This document shows, piece by piece, positions 34,747 to 43,216 of a stretch of DNA of 64,000 nucleotides. The translations under genes were made by a program, and so were the position numbers. The notes beneath the pieces are model-generated. The model saw only the letters and a program-made list of their open reading frames with translations, was not told the origin of the DNA and searched no databases. Numbering within the stretch: the first letter of the stretch is position 1; every line of letters starts with the position of its first letter. Source of the DNA: Hydrogenovibrio sp. JE_KL2 (GTDB lineage Bacteria > Pseudomonadota > Gammaproteobacteria > Thiomicrospirales > Thiomicrospiraceae); NCBI RefSeq assembly GCF_009296185.1, contig NZ_WBJR01000004.1, forward strand, positions 1 through 64,000, in the 5' to 3' direction.

Positions 34747-35718
34747 TTAAGCGGACTTTTCAATCTGAGACTTTACTTCATCAATGCGATCGATAATCGC
34801 TTGTGCCAACTCTTCAGGATGCCATTTCGACATAAACTTGTTTGCACCGACCTTCTCGGTCAAAGAAGCATTGAACCCACCACTCAAGGAAGAACTCAAC
34901 ACCACATAAATATCGTTCAAACGAGGGTCTTTGCGGATATTGGTGGTTAGGGTATAACCATCCATCTCCGGCATCTCAATATCTGAAATCACCATCAATA
35001 CGCGTTGCCCTACAGGATCGGAAATACCTTTATCAGCGTCATCAGCCCACTTCTTCAAGAAGTCCAATGCAATACGACCATTGGTAACAATCTTATTGGC
35101 AATACCCAGCTTATCAAGCGTGACTTTCAACTGATTACGTGCCACCGCCGAGTCATCCGCCCCCAGTACGAAGAAGTTGTGCCCTGCGGTCTTATCTTGG
35201 TTAGCATGCAAGAACTCGTCTGACATTTCTTCTTGACGACCCGATACTTCTGCCAAGACTTTTTCAACATCGACAATTTCGACGATTCGATCTTGAGCAC
35301 GGGTGATACCTGTCAGATAGTTGACGTTCTGTAAAGAGTCCGGCGGCGGCAAAATATCTTCCCAACGAAGATGCACAATACGGTCAACATCTTCCACCAA
35401 GAACCCCTGAACAGAGCTGTTAAACTCTGTCACAATGGTCAGGGAATCGCTGTATTTATCCTGCGGAATTGAAGGGAGATCCAAAGCTTTTGCCAGATCA
35501 ATCATCGGCATTGTCTGCCCACGAATATCCGCTACGCCGACAACACGAGGGTCAGCTTTAGGAACAGGTGAAATAAAAGGTGTACGAATGACTTCGCGGA
35601 CTTTAAACACGTTTATTCCAAATAACTGTTCACCTTGAATCTTAAACAACAACAACTCCATACGGTTCATCCCCGCAAGAGACGTTCTTTGGTCAACCCC
35701 TTTTAGAAAACTAGACAT
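34747..35718 (-). CDS. cheV: Chemotaxis coupling protein CheV
   Basis: A 323-aa CheW-receiver fusion. CheW-like domain ~20-165 (ELLLFKIQGEQLFGINVFKV and IVEIVDVEKVLAEV). Response-regulator domain ~180-310, with phospho-acceptor Asp in VLMVISDIEMPEMDGYTL and the Lys in ANKFMSKWHPEEL. It couples chemoreceptors to CheA and is tuned by phosphorylation. It lies between flgT and flgA, divergent from flgA, an arrangement seen in Pseudomonas and Vibrio. Confidence 0.95.
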   Translation of the reverse strand: MSSFLKGVDQRTSLAGMNRMELLLFKIQGEQLFGINVFKVREVIRTPFISPVPKADPRVVGVADIRGQTMPMIDLAKALDLPSIPQDKYSDSLTIVTEFNSSVQGFLVEDVDRIVHLRWEDILPPPDSLQNVNYLTGITRAQDRIVEIVDVEKVLAEVSGRQEEMSDEFLHANQDKTAGHNFFVLGADDSAVARNQLKVTLDKLGIANKIVTNGRIALDFLKKWADDADKGISDPVGQRVLMVISDIEMPEMDGYTLTTNIRKDPRLNDIYVVLSSSLSGGFNASLTEKVGANKFMSKWHPEELAQAIIDRIDEVKSQIEKSA

Positions 35719-35785
35719 GTAAAGCCACCTTTATTATCTACCTTAGAAAGCAATCTCCCTTCTCACCGTGCCGCAACGGACAACA

Positions 35786-36637
35786 ATGAAAAGCGAGAAA
35801 ATTGATTTCAATTCAGTTAATATAACTGAAATTTTCTATGCAATCAAAACGAAACCCAACACTGGATTAGAGTGCATTTTGACACATTATCCCACTTATT
35901 ATTTATTCAATCTGTTTTCCGGCTCTGCATTTAATCGGTTCTTCGCCATAATCCTATGGACAATTTTGCCGTTTTCCATCGCACATGCCGATTCAAGCAC
36001 GGATAAAAGCGTTTATCAGTCGACGGAAAGCCTTGAAAAACAGGTTTACGACTTCGTAAAGCAAAAAGTCGACCAACATTTAAGAAATCCGAAAATCGAC
36101 ATCAGTCCAATCAGCTCTAGGCTTCAATTGGGTGTATGTAAACAAGCCGTCGATCTTGAAGATAAAACCCCCGATAAAGTCGCTGGGCGCATGAGTTTTC
36201 GTCTCAGTTGTGATGATCCTGACTGGACGTTATATGTCATTGCAGCCGTGGATGGCGAAGTGCCTGTCATTATTTCGACAAGAGGTATTCTAAGAGGCGC
36301 GACCATCAAACCATCCGATATTCAGCTCGCTTATGTACCTTATAGACAAGCTAAACGAAACTCGATGACTCATCTGAAGAACGTTACTGGCATGCGGGCA
36401 AAACAAGGGATTGGCCCTAACAGCATCATTACCGTAAAAATGTTGCAGCCCCCCTATTTAGTTTTCAAAAATCAGCCGATAAAGATTGTGACTTATGTCG
36501 GAAGCGTAAGAGTAGAAACTGAAGGCATTGCTCTGGAAAGCGGAACGGAACGGCAACAAATACCCGTCCGCAACGCCAATTCCAAAAAAGAGCTAAAAGG
36601 CATAGTTATTGCTCCGAACACTGTATTAGTACCATAA
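35786..36637 (+). CDS. flgA: P-ring assembly chaperone FlgA
   Basis: A ~283-aa periplasmic chaperone for the P ring. The C-terminal SAF-type region ISTRGILRGATIKPSDIQ and ITVKMLQPPYLVFKNQPIKI, ending near KGIVIAPNTVLV, is diagnostic for FlgA. A hydrophobic stretch FFAIILWTILPFSIAHADS looks like the signal peptide core with cleavage after AHA. It sits about 50 residues from the chosen ATG, unusually far, so the true start may be an unseen non-ATG codon nearer 35900. The frame itself opens with a GTG at 35768. Divergent from cheV. Confidence 0.88.
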   Translation: MKSEKIDFNSVNITEIFYAIKTKPNTGLECILTHYPTYYLFNLFSGSAFNRFFAIILWTILPFSIAHADSSTDKSVYQSTESLEKQVYDFVKQKVDQHLRNPKIDISPISSRLQLGVCKQAVDLEDKTPDKVAGRMSFRLSCDDPDWTLYVIAAVDGEVPVIISTRGILRGATIKPSDIQLAYVPYRQAKRNSMTHLKNVTGMRAKQGIGPNSIITVKMLQPPYLVFKNQPIKIVTYVGSVRVETEGIALESGTERQQIPVRNANSKKELKGIVIAPNTVLVP

Positions 36638-36674
36638 ACATATATAAAAAGTGATATTTCTGCTTATTTTTTAC

Positions 36675-36700
36675 TAAAGTTATTCTATGTCTGCCGATAA
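36675..36700 (+). promoter_or_regulatory. Sigma-28 promoter of flgMN
   Basis: TAAAGTTA (36675-36682), 10-nt spacer, GCCGATAA (36693-36700). The -10 is perfect; spacing is one base short of the usual 11. It is 62 bases upstream of flgM, in keeping with flgM being a FliA target in other bacteria. Confidence 0.7.
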
Positions 36701-36762
36701 AAAGACTAGAAAACAGAATATTACTTCATTTAGAATGACACATACATCGGTAGGGAAAAGCC

Positions 36763-37074
36763 ATGGATATTAAAAGATTAGCAACTGGAGGACTGGATAG
36801 TCGGCTGACAGATCCGTCTTCTGGCAACACAGCAGGAAAAGCATCAGCAAACAACGCAAAATCTGCGTCGACATCTGCTGATACTGTCACTTTGTCTTCA
36901 CTAAAAGACATTAAATCACTAGAACAGAAAGCACAAACTTCTTCTGTAGATAACAGTGCGCGTATTGAAGAATTGAAGCAAAAAATTCAAGACGGTACTT
37001 ACCGTGTGAACCCTGATCAAGTTGCAACGAAATTAATGGCAACTGAACTACTTCTATCAGGAAACAACGGGTAA
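36763..37074 (+). CDS. flgM: Anti-sigma-28 factor FlgM
   Basis: A 103-aa protein. The N-terminal half is disordered (Ser/Thr/Asn/Ala-rich) and the C-terminal half is sigma-binding, with DTVTLSSLKDIKSLEQ and RIEELKQKIQDGTYRVNPDQ then VATKLMATELLL, the FlgM signature. It holds FliA until the hook is complete and is then secreted. Sits 15 bases before flgN, forming the usual flgMN pair. Confidence 0.95.
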   Translation: MDIKRLATGGLDSRLTDPSSGNTAGKASANNAKSASTSADTVTLSSLKDIKSLEQKAQTSSVDNSARIEELKQKIQDGTYRVNPDQVATKLMATELLLSGNNG

Positions 37075-37089
37075 CGTGAGCCTATTGGA

Positions 37090-37572
37090 ATGATGCTTAA
37101 AGCGGTTGATTTAGACAAACTTTCCCTACAGCTAAATCAACTGCTTGATTCCCTCAACGCCTTTGAAACCATCCTAGATAAAGAAGCTGAAACACTAAAA
37201 GCTTCTGATATATCCCCCCTGACCGATATTGTCGACCAAAAAAGAACTGCCTCCGAGAGCATCGCAATACAATACGATTCTCTAATGGAATCTCTATCTG
37301 ATACCCCCGTTTCTCTCAAAGAATTTATGTTATTGGACGACTTTACTAGCTTACCAAAGCCTATCCAAAAGCAATTTGAAGAACTGACACAGCAAATCAT
37401 AAGTTGTAATGAGAAAAACACGGCAAACGGTTTAAGCGTACAGGCACTTAACTCTTTGAATGAAACCTTGATTCAGATTTTCAAAGGTCAAGACCTACAA
37501 AGTAAAACCTACACAGCTTCCGGCAATGCTTCAACGCCGCCTACCCCGACCAATCCACTAGGCAAAGCCTAA
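37090..37572 (+). CDS. flgN: Flagellar export chaperone FlgN
   Basis: A 160-aa helical, acidic protein, predicted chaperone for the junction proteins FlgK and FlgL. Heptad-rich N-terminus LDKLSLQLNQLLDSLNAFET; the family is weakly conserved, so the call depends on length, helical pattern and position right after flgM. The C-terminus YTASGNASTPPTPTNPLGKA is low-complexity, as in many FlgN proteins. Confidence 0.85.
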   Translation: MMLKAVDLDKLSLQLNQLLDSLNAFETILDKEAETLKASDISPLTDIVDQKRTASESIAIQYDSLMESLSDTPVSLKEFMLLDDFTSLPKPIQKQFEELTQQIISCNEKNTANGLSVQALNSLNETLIQIFKGQDLQSKTYTASGNASTPPTPTNPLGKA

Positions 37573-37609
37573 GTAATTTTTTTGCACTACTCATAAAAAT
37601 AAAAATGTT

Positions 37610-37625
37610 TGGCGTAATTAATGCT
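37610..37625 (+). promoter_or_regulatory. Weak sigma-54-like site before flgZ
   Basis: TGGCGT-AATTA-ATGCT keeps -24 GG and -12 GC at the right spacing but deviates elsewhere. It lies 57 bases before flgZ. Confidence 0.3.
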
Positions 37626-37681
37626 TTCATTTAGGCAATTAATTTGTAAACTTAGTAAATCTAATTTTAAGAGAATGTCGT

Positions 37682-38263
37682 ATGAGCACGCAAAACAACC
37701 GCTCTTTTTTCCGAATTGATGTCATGCTACCTTGTAGTTATCACGTTATATCTGAAGAAGAAAGCATTGAAAACCCTTTACCGACGTCGCCTGATGTCAG
37801 TTATATTGAAAAATATTTCTTGCAGGACTTACAGGGTTTAGACGAGCAGATCACTGGTATTATCGAGCAGATCAACCAGAAAAGTAGTCTACTTGCTAGA
37901 GCACTGACTGCCATGAACAGCAAGATCAATTTCGTGCTACAAACAATTGATCAAAAACAACTGTCTCGTACTATTCCACAACGTATGGTAAACATCAGTG
38001 CTGGTGGATTAGCGTTTAAAGTACATGAGTCGGTCAATGATACCGATAAAGTCGATATTTTGATTCAACCTATTGCCGAAGAATCGCCAGTATTGGCGCG
38101 TTGTAACATCGTCAAAATCATTCCTGAATCAGATGGCAATACCACTATCGCCTTGGAGTACCAAGGACTGAATGAAGATGATCGTCGTAAGTTGGTTTAT
38201 TTCATCCAGACCAAAGAAATCGAAGCGGCCAATCAACAACGTAACGAAGCGGCTAAACAGTAG
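37682..38263 (+). CDS. flgZ: PilZ-domain flagellar regulator, FlgZ-like
   Basis: A 193-aa protein. FFRIDVMLPCSYHV near the N-terminus gives an RxD-type element, and MVNISAGGLAFKV is the (D/N)xSxxG PilZ motif that binds cyclic di-GMP. VARCNIVKIIPES and IALEYQGLNEDDRRKLV complete the beta barrel. The insert at ~40-95 is a helical segment (DLQGLDEQITGIIEQINQKS). In Pseudomonas a PilZ gene follows flgMN and slows motility when c-di-GMP is high. The same order here supports the symbol. The RxxxR motif is not complete, so ligand binding is likely but unproven. Confidence 0.75.
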   Translation: MSTQNNRSFFRIDVMLPCSYHVISEEESIENPLPTSPDVSYIEKYFLQDLQGLDEQITGIIEQINQKSSLLARALTAMNSKINFVLQTIDQKQLSRTIPQRMVNISAGGLAFKVHESVNDTDKVDILIQPIAEESPVLARCNIVKIIPESDGNTTIALEYQGLNEDDRRKLVYFIQTKEIEAANQQRNEAAKQ

Positions 38264-38274
38264 CCCACCTAGAA

Positions 38275-38309
38275 AACCATCTCTCTCATATCAAAGAAGT
38301 GAGATGGTT
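38275..38309. terminator. Hairpin between convergent flgZ and umuD-like gene
   Basis: AACCATCTC pairs with GAGATGGTT around a 17-nt loop. On the minus strand a short T-run follows. Overlaps the last codons of the umuD-like gene. Confidence 0.6.
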
Positions 38310-38953
38310 GAAGTCACAACCCCCCAAATCACCACATCCGATTCTTCTCGAATCAATATCGGTGGATAATGATCATTTTCAGGCACCAACCAAGTTCCAG
38401 TAGACTTGATTGAAAGGCGTTTAACGGTCAGTTCACCGTCGACCGCAGCAATAACAATCTTGCCATCCGAAGGTGTCAAACTTTTATCGACTACCAGGAT
38501 ATCACCGTCCTTAATGCCGATTTTTTTCATCGAATCGCCCTGAACCGTCAATAAAAAAGTCGCTGCCTTATTGCGCACCAATTTTTCATTGAGATCCAAC
38601 ACCATTTCCACATAGTCGTCTGCCGGGCTTGGAAAGCCAGCAACCACTTTATGGCTGTATAGCGGTAACAGCACTTCGCTGCTTGCTGCGGGTATCTGAA
38701 CCTTAGCCTTGCCCTTTGCGACACGTTGTAGCGCATCAAGTTCTGCTACTTGCTGTTCGCTACCTGAAACTTCTTCAAGCCAATCTTTTATCACACTGAC
38801 CTTAGATTCGGGCACACGCATAACTTTGGTCGGTTCGCCGTAAGTACCGCTCCCTTTTTTTCTGCCTGCACCTTCACGTGCGCCGCCATGGGTATTGCTA
38901 TTTTTTGACGTCGGCTTGGCCGACTTGATGGTTTTAGTTGTGCGTGTCGTCAT
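38291..38953 (-). CDS. umuD: Long UmuD-like S24 self-cleaving peptidase
   Basis: A 220-aa LexA/UmuD-family protein. The S24 domain spans ~85-220 with cleavage bond Ala105-Gly106 in HKVVAGFPSP, nucleophile Ser141 in VQGDSMKKIG and Lys178 in ELTVKRL. E. coli UmuD is 139 aa; here about 80 extra N-terminal residues form a basic stretch (GGAREGAGRKKGS) and a helical segment. Long UmuD forms such as UmuDAb of Acinetobacter act as DNA-damage repressors, so a regulatory role is possible. It is divergent from umuC, not in the usual umuDC order, with 138 bases between holding an AGTGT-A-ACACT palindrome. Confidence 0.88.
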   Translation of the reverse strand: MTTRTTKTIKSAKPTSKNSNTHGGAREGAGRKKGSGTYGEPTKVMRVPESKVSVIKDWLEEVSGSEQQVAELDALQRVAKGKAKVQIPAASSEVLLPLYSHKVVAGFPSPADDYVEMVLDLNEKLVRNKAATFLLTVQGDSMKKIGIKDGDILVVDKSLTPSDGKIVIAAVDGELTVKRLSIKSTGTWLVPENDHYPPILIREESDVVIWGVVTSTISLL

Positions 38954-39028
38954 ATCAGACCTTTTTAAGCTTTTAAACGCCTATTTCAAAAAAATGATTT
39001 GCTCTTCGGTGAGTCTTATTCTTAAAAT

Positions 39029-39039
39029 AGTGTAACACT
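39029..39039. promoter_or_regulatory. Candidate operator between umuD-like gene and umuC
   Basis: Perfect palindrome AGTGT-A-ACACT in the divergent promoter region, where a damage-response repressor should bind. It is unlike the enterobacterial LexA box CTGT-N8-ACAG, which I do not see here. Confidence 0.4.
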
Positions 39040-39091
39040 TTTCAAGTTTCCTTCTTTTAAATTTTTGTGAAACCTAACGTTTGGAACCCCT

Positions 39092-40444
39092 ATGTCAATG
39101 TTCGCCCTGATTGATGGCAATAACTTCTATGCTTCTTGTGAAATGGCATTCAACCCCGCGTTATGGAATCGCCCGGTTGTCGTACTCTCCAACAACGACG
39201 GCTGCATTGTCTCTGCCAATGCACTTGCCAAGAAAATTGATTTTTCCGAACACGCCCATCATCTACGCCTAGGGGTTCATGGGTTTCGTTCCGCCAAAGC
39301 CAACAGCATGATGTTTCAGCCTTACTTCAAGGTTAAAAGCCTGCTGGAAAAACATCATACTGCCGTTTTTAGCTCGAATTATGAACTTTATGCGGATATG
39401 TCCAACCGTATGCATGCAGTGACGGCGCAGTTTGCTCCCTATCAGGAAATCTATTCCATTGATGAAAGCTTTTTGAACCTCTCAGGCATGACCGACATCA
39501 ACCTCAACGACTTGGCAAATGACATCCGACATACCGTATTTCAATGGCTACACCTGCCCGTTGCCGTGGGAATCGCGCCCACTAAAACCTTGGCAAAGCT
39601 GGCAAACCACTGGGCGAAGCAATATGCAGACAATCAGGGCGTTCTAAACCTTGCAGACTTATCAGAGGCGACCAAAACACATCTATTTCAAAAAACCGAT
39701 GTCGGCAAAATATGGGGGGTTGGTAGCCGACTTGCCAATCAATTGAAGACGAAAGGCATTCATACTGTTGAAGACTTGAGAACCCTGCCACTCAGCCAAG
39801 TGCGAAAAAACTTTTCCATCACCTTGGAGCGTACGGTCAGAGAACTCAATGGCGAATCCTGTTTGAAAACCCGTGACAACGATGACAAAAAACAAATTAT
39901 TTCCTCTCGTTCTTTCGGCAATCTTGTCACCAGCCCAAAGGATATGGAGCAAGCCTTGATTTCGCATGTTGCCATCGCTTCGCGTAAGTTACGCAAGCAG
40001 AAGTCTACTTGCCAATTACTCACCGTTTATTTTAAGACCAGTCCTTTTAACAAACCGAGCCATAGCTACTGTCCGGCCATGACAATACCGCTAGACTACC
40101 CAACTGATAACACGATTTTACTAGCAAAATCTGCCAGGTTGGGGCTCAAGAAAATATGGCGTGCCGGTTATGCTTACCATAAAGCCGGTATCGTCCTGTC
40201 TGAAATCACCAACAATCTGTCTTATCAGGCAGATTTATTCCTACCTCAGATTGATGAAGCCTATCAACAAAAAGTTACACGAATGGTCTCGCTTTCAGAT
40301 GAGCTCAACCATAAACTCGGCAAAAACAGCCTTTATCTTCTCTCTGAAGGTATTAAAAACAAAACCGCCTGGCAAATGAAACGCCAACTAATGTCTTCGC
40401 GTTATACCACTCATTGGGACGAGCTTTTGACCCTTCATGTCTGA
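39092..40444 (+). CDS. umuC: Y-family DNA polymerase V catalytic subunit UmuC
   Basis: A 450-aa translesion polymerase acting with cleaved UmuD. FALIDGNNFYASCEMAF supplies the first catalytic Asp. VVVLSNNDGCIVSANALAK and YSIDESFLNLSG hold the remaining catalytic Asp/Glu pair. GIAPTKTLAKLANHWAK is the palm/fingers motif. The C-terminal UmuC-specific domain (DUF4113-like) ends in SSRYTTHWDELLTLHV. Length equals typical UmuC (422-440) plus a few residues. A copy of the 19-bp motif lies in the little-finger/C-terminal region and encodes KSARLG. Confidence 0.95.
   Translation: MSMFALIDGNNFYASCEMAFNPALWNRPVVVLSNNDGCIVSANALAKKIDFSEHAHHLRLGVHGFRSAKANSMMFQPYFKVKSLLEKHHTAVFSSNYELYADMSNRMHAVTAQFAPYQEIYSIDESFLNLSGMTDINLNDLANDIRHTVFQWLHLPVAVGIAPTKTLAKLANHWAKQYADNQGVLNLADLSEATKTHLFQKTDVGKIWGVGSRLANQLKTKGIHTVEDLRTLPLSQVRKNFSITLERTVRELNGESCLKTRDNDDKKQIISSRSFGNLVTSPKDMEQALISHVAIASRKLRKQKSTCQLLTVYFKTSPFNKPSHSYCPAMTIPLDYPTDNTILLAKSARLGLKKIWRAGYAYHKAGIVLSEITNNLSYQADLFLPQIDEAYQQKVTRMVSLSDELNHKLGKNSLYLLSEGIKNKTAWQMKRQLMSSRYTTHWDELLTLHV
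40126..40144 (+). repeat. 19-bp interspersed motif, copy 8
   Basis: Exact AAAATCTGCCAGGTTGGGG inside umuC, read in frame as KSARLG, the same amino-acid reading as the reverse-oriented copy in legH. Confidence 0.92.
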
Positions 40445-40646
40445 AAATTTTGTTCTCAATATGATAGTTTCGAGACAATCTGCTTTCCGTTCTTGATTTT
40501 TGCCTAGCAGTTGTTTAACTTAAAGGAGAATACTGCTGTTTCTGCCTTTTATAGCAGGCAATGGCATTGTGTGGACAACGAGGTTCACCCCGTTCATCAG
40601 CAATCAAAAAAATCATCACAACCTTTCAAAAAGACAGTTGAGAATT

Positions 40647-41189
40647 ATGAAAATCGAACCTCCCGCTCGCCAGATCTATATCGAAAACCTTTGCTTTATC
40701 TTGCCTTTATCTCCGCTTAGAAATACGCCAAATGTCCAGTTCTTCAGCATCAACAACGTGCTGGAAGACCTCTCCGGTATTGACCTCGTCATACACGGCA
40801 AGGATGGTCGTAGCCCGCTAATTGACGGTGATGATACTTGGTACTGGTATATGCATACCGACCAGGAAGATAAGCTGGTGGTGCATCAAGGCAAACGCGT
40901 TGTCGAACTCTACTCGCAACAACACGGACAAGTGGAAACCTTTGAAGTCACCACCGATGCCATCTATCACAACGGCGAGAAAATTCATGATGGCGCGGCA
41001 ATTCTAGGTTGGGATCCTTATGTCTTCCACCGAGTGCATTCTCCAGAAGGGAGTATTTCCACCAACTATGCCAGACGATTGAAACACTTTGATTTGGATA
41101 CCAACTTCAATATCTATCAACTGGACACGGAAACGGGAAGCTATGAAGTCGCGCGTATTGGCTCATTGGATCAACCAAAAGCATCGTAA
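40647..41189 (+). CDS. Conserved-looking hypothetical protein, possibly cupin-like
   Basis: 180 aa from the ATG at 40647 (MKIEPPARQIYIENLCFILP); the frame extends upstream to 40569 without a ribosome site. The sequence has many short beta strands with aromatic, His and Asp residues (TWYWYMHTDQEDKLVVHQGK, then RVVELYSQQHGQVETFEV). That would suit a single-domain cupin-like barrel. I recognise no family motif and assign no function. It stands alone between umuC and an MFS transporter, same strand, about 200 bases after umuC and 126 bases before the transporter. Confidence 0.6.
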   Translation: MKIEPPARQIYIENLCFILPLSPLRNTPNVQFFSINNVLEDLSGIDLVIHGKDGRSPLIDGDDTWYWYMHTDQEDKLVVHQGKRVVELYSQQHGQVETFEVTTDAIYHNGEKIHDGAAILGWDPYVFHRVHSPEGSISTNYARRLKHFDLDTNFNIYQLDTETGSYEVARIGSLDQPKAS

Positions 41190-41315
41190 CAAAACGTAAT
41201 AACCACAGTTAACACCTGACTGGACTAGACGCGACATTCGAGTTGCACTAAACTTACTGCTCTTTTACCCTCGGCAATTGCCGGGGATGCCCACCACTAA
41301 TCCGGGAAAATCCGA

Positions 41316-42527
41316 ATGTCACACCTGACAGCAAAATACCTGGCACCACGATTGGGTGCATTGGTCGCTTTAACGCCTTTTTCGGTCGACACCTATCTGC
41401 CGGCCATGCCCGCCATTTCCTCACAAATGGAAGCGACGCTCAATCAAGTCAGCATTACCGTTCCCCTGTTTTTGATCGGCTTTGCTTTGGGTCAACTCCT
41501 AGGCGGTCCTTTATCCGATAGATTTGGCAGAAAACCCATTGCCATCATCGGTCTGAGCATATTTTTTGTCGCCTCAATCTTAATGACATTTGCCGATCAC
41601 ATCGACCAACTATACTGGATTCGTGCGCTACAGGCAGTCGGCGGCGGGTTTGCCACCGTTGTTGCCTCCGCAACGGTCAGAGATTTATTTTCCGGTAAAG
41701 ACAGCGCTCGCGTATTTTCCATGATTGCGCTAGTGATGTTGATTGCCCCGTTAATTGCGCCCGGCATCGGTTCACTTATCTTGCATTTCAGTCACTGGCA
41801 TAGCATCTTTTTGTTTTTGGCGTTTTACGCGGCCCTACTCTTTGCTCTTGTAAAATTCACCCTGCCGGAAACCATCACCCCGGAGCGTAAACAACAAACC
41901 CGACAACAACCTTTAAGTCGCTTGTTAAGCAACTACAAATCGGTTCTCACCCATAAACGCGCTATCGGATTTCTACTGGCACAAGGTTTTGCCAGCAGCA
42001 TTCTGTTTATCTATATTTCCGAGTCGCCGTTTATCTATATGGAACTATTTAAGATTCGTCCAGAAAGCTTTCCATTTTATTTCGGGCTGGTCGTTTTGGG
42101 TGTCATCTTCTTTAATCGCGTCAATATCGGTTTGCTAAAACGTTATGAACCCAGACAAATCGTGCTTGGCGTCCTTATCGCTCAGTCATTTTTCTCTTTT
42201 GTACTCATCGGCTACGAATGGCTGTTCACCCCAAATGTCTTTGTCATCCTGCTATTGATGTTCTTCGTCATCGGATTATTGGGCGCGATCACCCCAAATA
42301 TTCTGGCAAGTTACATGGACTTCTTCCCGCACATATCGGGCACCGCAAACGCGCTGATCGGTTCCAGTATTTTCGCTTTTGGCGGCGTGATGGGGGTTGT
42401 GATGAGTGAGTTGCATGACGGCACTTTGCAACGCGTTTCCAGCTTTACGCTATTGATGAGTTTAATCAGTCTGTTCAGTTTGTTATTGCTGGCAAAAGTT
42501 CGTCAGCCGATTAATATCCCGGATTAA
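41316..42527 (+). CDS. MFS multidrug transporter, Bcr/CflA family
   Basis: A 403-aa inner-membrane antiporter with 12 hydrophobic segments. Family signature TPFSVDTYLPAMPAIS in TM1, and the MFS loop motif GGPLSDRFGRKP between TM2 and TM3. Drug:H+ antiporter motif C-like ALVMLIAPLIAPGIGSLI in TM5. Substrate unknown; relatives export bicyclomycin, chloramphenicol or sulphonamides. It converges with mobA, with stop codons overlapping by four bases. Confidence 0.9.
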   Translation: MSHLTAKYLAPRLGALVALTPFSVDTYLPAMPAISSQMEATLNQVSITVPLFLIGFALGQLLGGPLSDRFGRKPIAIIGLSIFFVASILMTFADHIDQLYWIRALQAVGGGFATVVASATVRDLFSGKDSARVFSMIALVMLIAPLIAPGIGSLILHFSHWHSIFLFLAFYAALLFALVKFTLPETITPERKQQTRQQPLSRLLSNYKSVLTHKRAIGFLLAQGFASSILFIYISESPFIYMELFKIRPESFPFYFGLVVLGVIFFNRVNIGLLKRYEPRQIVLGVLIAQSFFSFVLIGYEWLFTPNVFVILLLMFFVIGLLGAITPNILASYMDFFPHISGTANALIGSSIFAFGGVMGVVMSELHDGTLQRVSSFTLLMSLISLFSLLLLAKVRQPINIPD

Positions 42528-42550
42528 ACCAGATCGGTCTGATGGTTTAA
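42524..42550. terminator. Inverted repeat at convergent MFS/mobA ends
   Basis: TTAAACCA and TGGTTTAA pair across 11 bases over the overlapping stop codons. It is AT-rich with no T-run, so a weak candidate. Confidence 0.35.
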
Positions 42551-43216
42551 GTTCAAGAACGGAGTTTCGCCACCTGCGTTGTCCTCATAGCGGCTCTGGC
42601 GGTAATCCGTCTTGTCCGAAAACTGCGCCAACCACCCCTTGATAGAACGCTCCCCGCTATTCAAATAGACGGTCATGTCCGACAACAGTTCTCCAGGTAA
42701 TGACAGATTGGCAAAATGGTAGCGTTCATTGGCCTGCCAAACGCCTAAGCTGTCGGCTTCAACTGATGCCATTTGATACAAGTAATCGGAAGGCACTTCA
42801 GGCGAATCAACCGGATAGGTTATCCAACGTTCAATGTCAGGGTTATTGTATTTTGCAGCCAACATTACTGATTCAACACCAGACAAAGGCCCACAAAATC
42901 CTTGCCGTTTATCACTCACCACAGGGTAACCCAGCGTCAAATAATCCTCTAAATTGCGATTGGCGCTAATAAAAATATCTCGTCTGAACTGCCCAAATCG
43001 GCAAAGCTCACGATACTGTTCAGTCAAAGCGTCCAATACCTGACGTACAAACGGTTTTTGCTGATAAAGGCACCAACCTTTATCGACACCGTCCATACGC
43101 TTACCTTCTCCACCGGAAAGCAGGATGATCCCTATTCTTGGTAACTTACTTAGCGATTTACTTTGCACAATCGTATGCCCAGTATTCAACTGAGGTGCCC
43201 TCGTGATAATCGACAT
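42524..43216 (-). CDS. mobA: Molybdenum cofactor guanylyltransferase
   Basis: About 230 aa. GIILLSGGEGKRMDGVDKGW is the MobA nucleotide-binding signature (xxLAGGxSxRMGxDK), and YPVVSDKRQGFCGPLSGVES and TYPVDSPEVPSDYL are later conserved blocks. It links GMP to molybdopterin to make the MGD form used by NasA. The start is uncertain: ATG at 43216 overlaps moeA by 59 bases, GTG at 43168 by only 11. The GFCGPLSG loop replaces the usual GPLAG. Confidence 0.82.
   Translation of the reverse strand: MSIITRAPQLNTGHTIVQSKSLSKLPRIGIILLSGGEGKRMDGVDKGWCLYQQKPFVRQVLDALTEQYRELCRFGQFRRDIFISANRNLEDYLTLGYPVVSDKRQGFCGPLSGVESVMLAAKYNNPDIERWITYPVDSPEVPSDYLYQMASVEADSLGVWQANERYHFANLSLPGELLSDMTVYLNSGERSIKGWLAQFSDKTDYRQSRYEDNAGGETPFLNLNHQTDLV

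Noticed and set aside
41272-41283. CGGCAATTGCCG palindrome before the MFS gene as an operator or terminator
   Set aside because: Perfect palindrome but alone, no T-run, and no regulator gene adjacent; too little to call.
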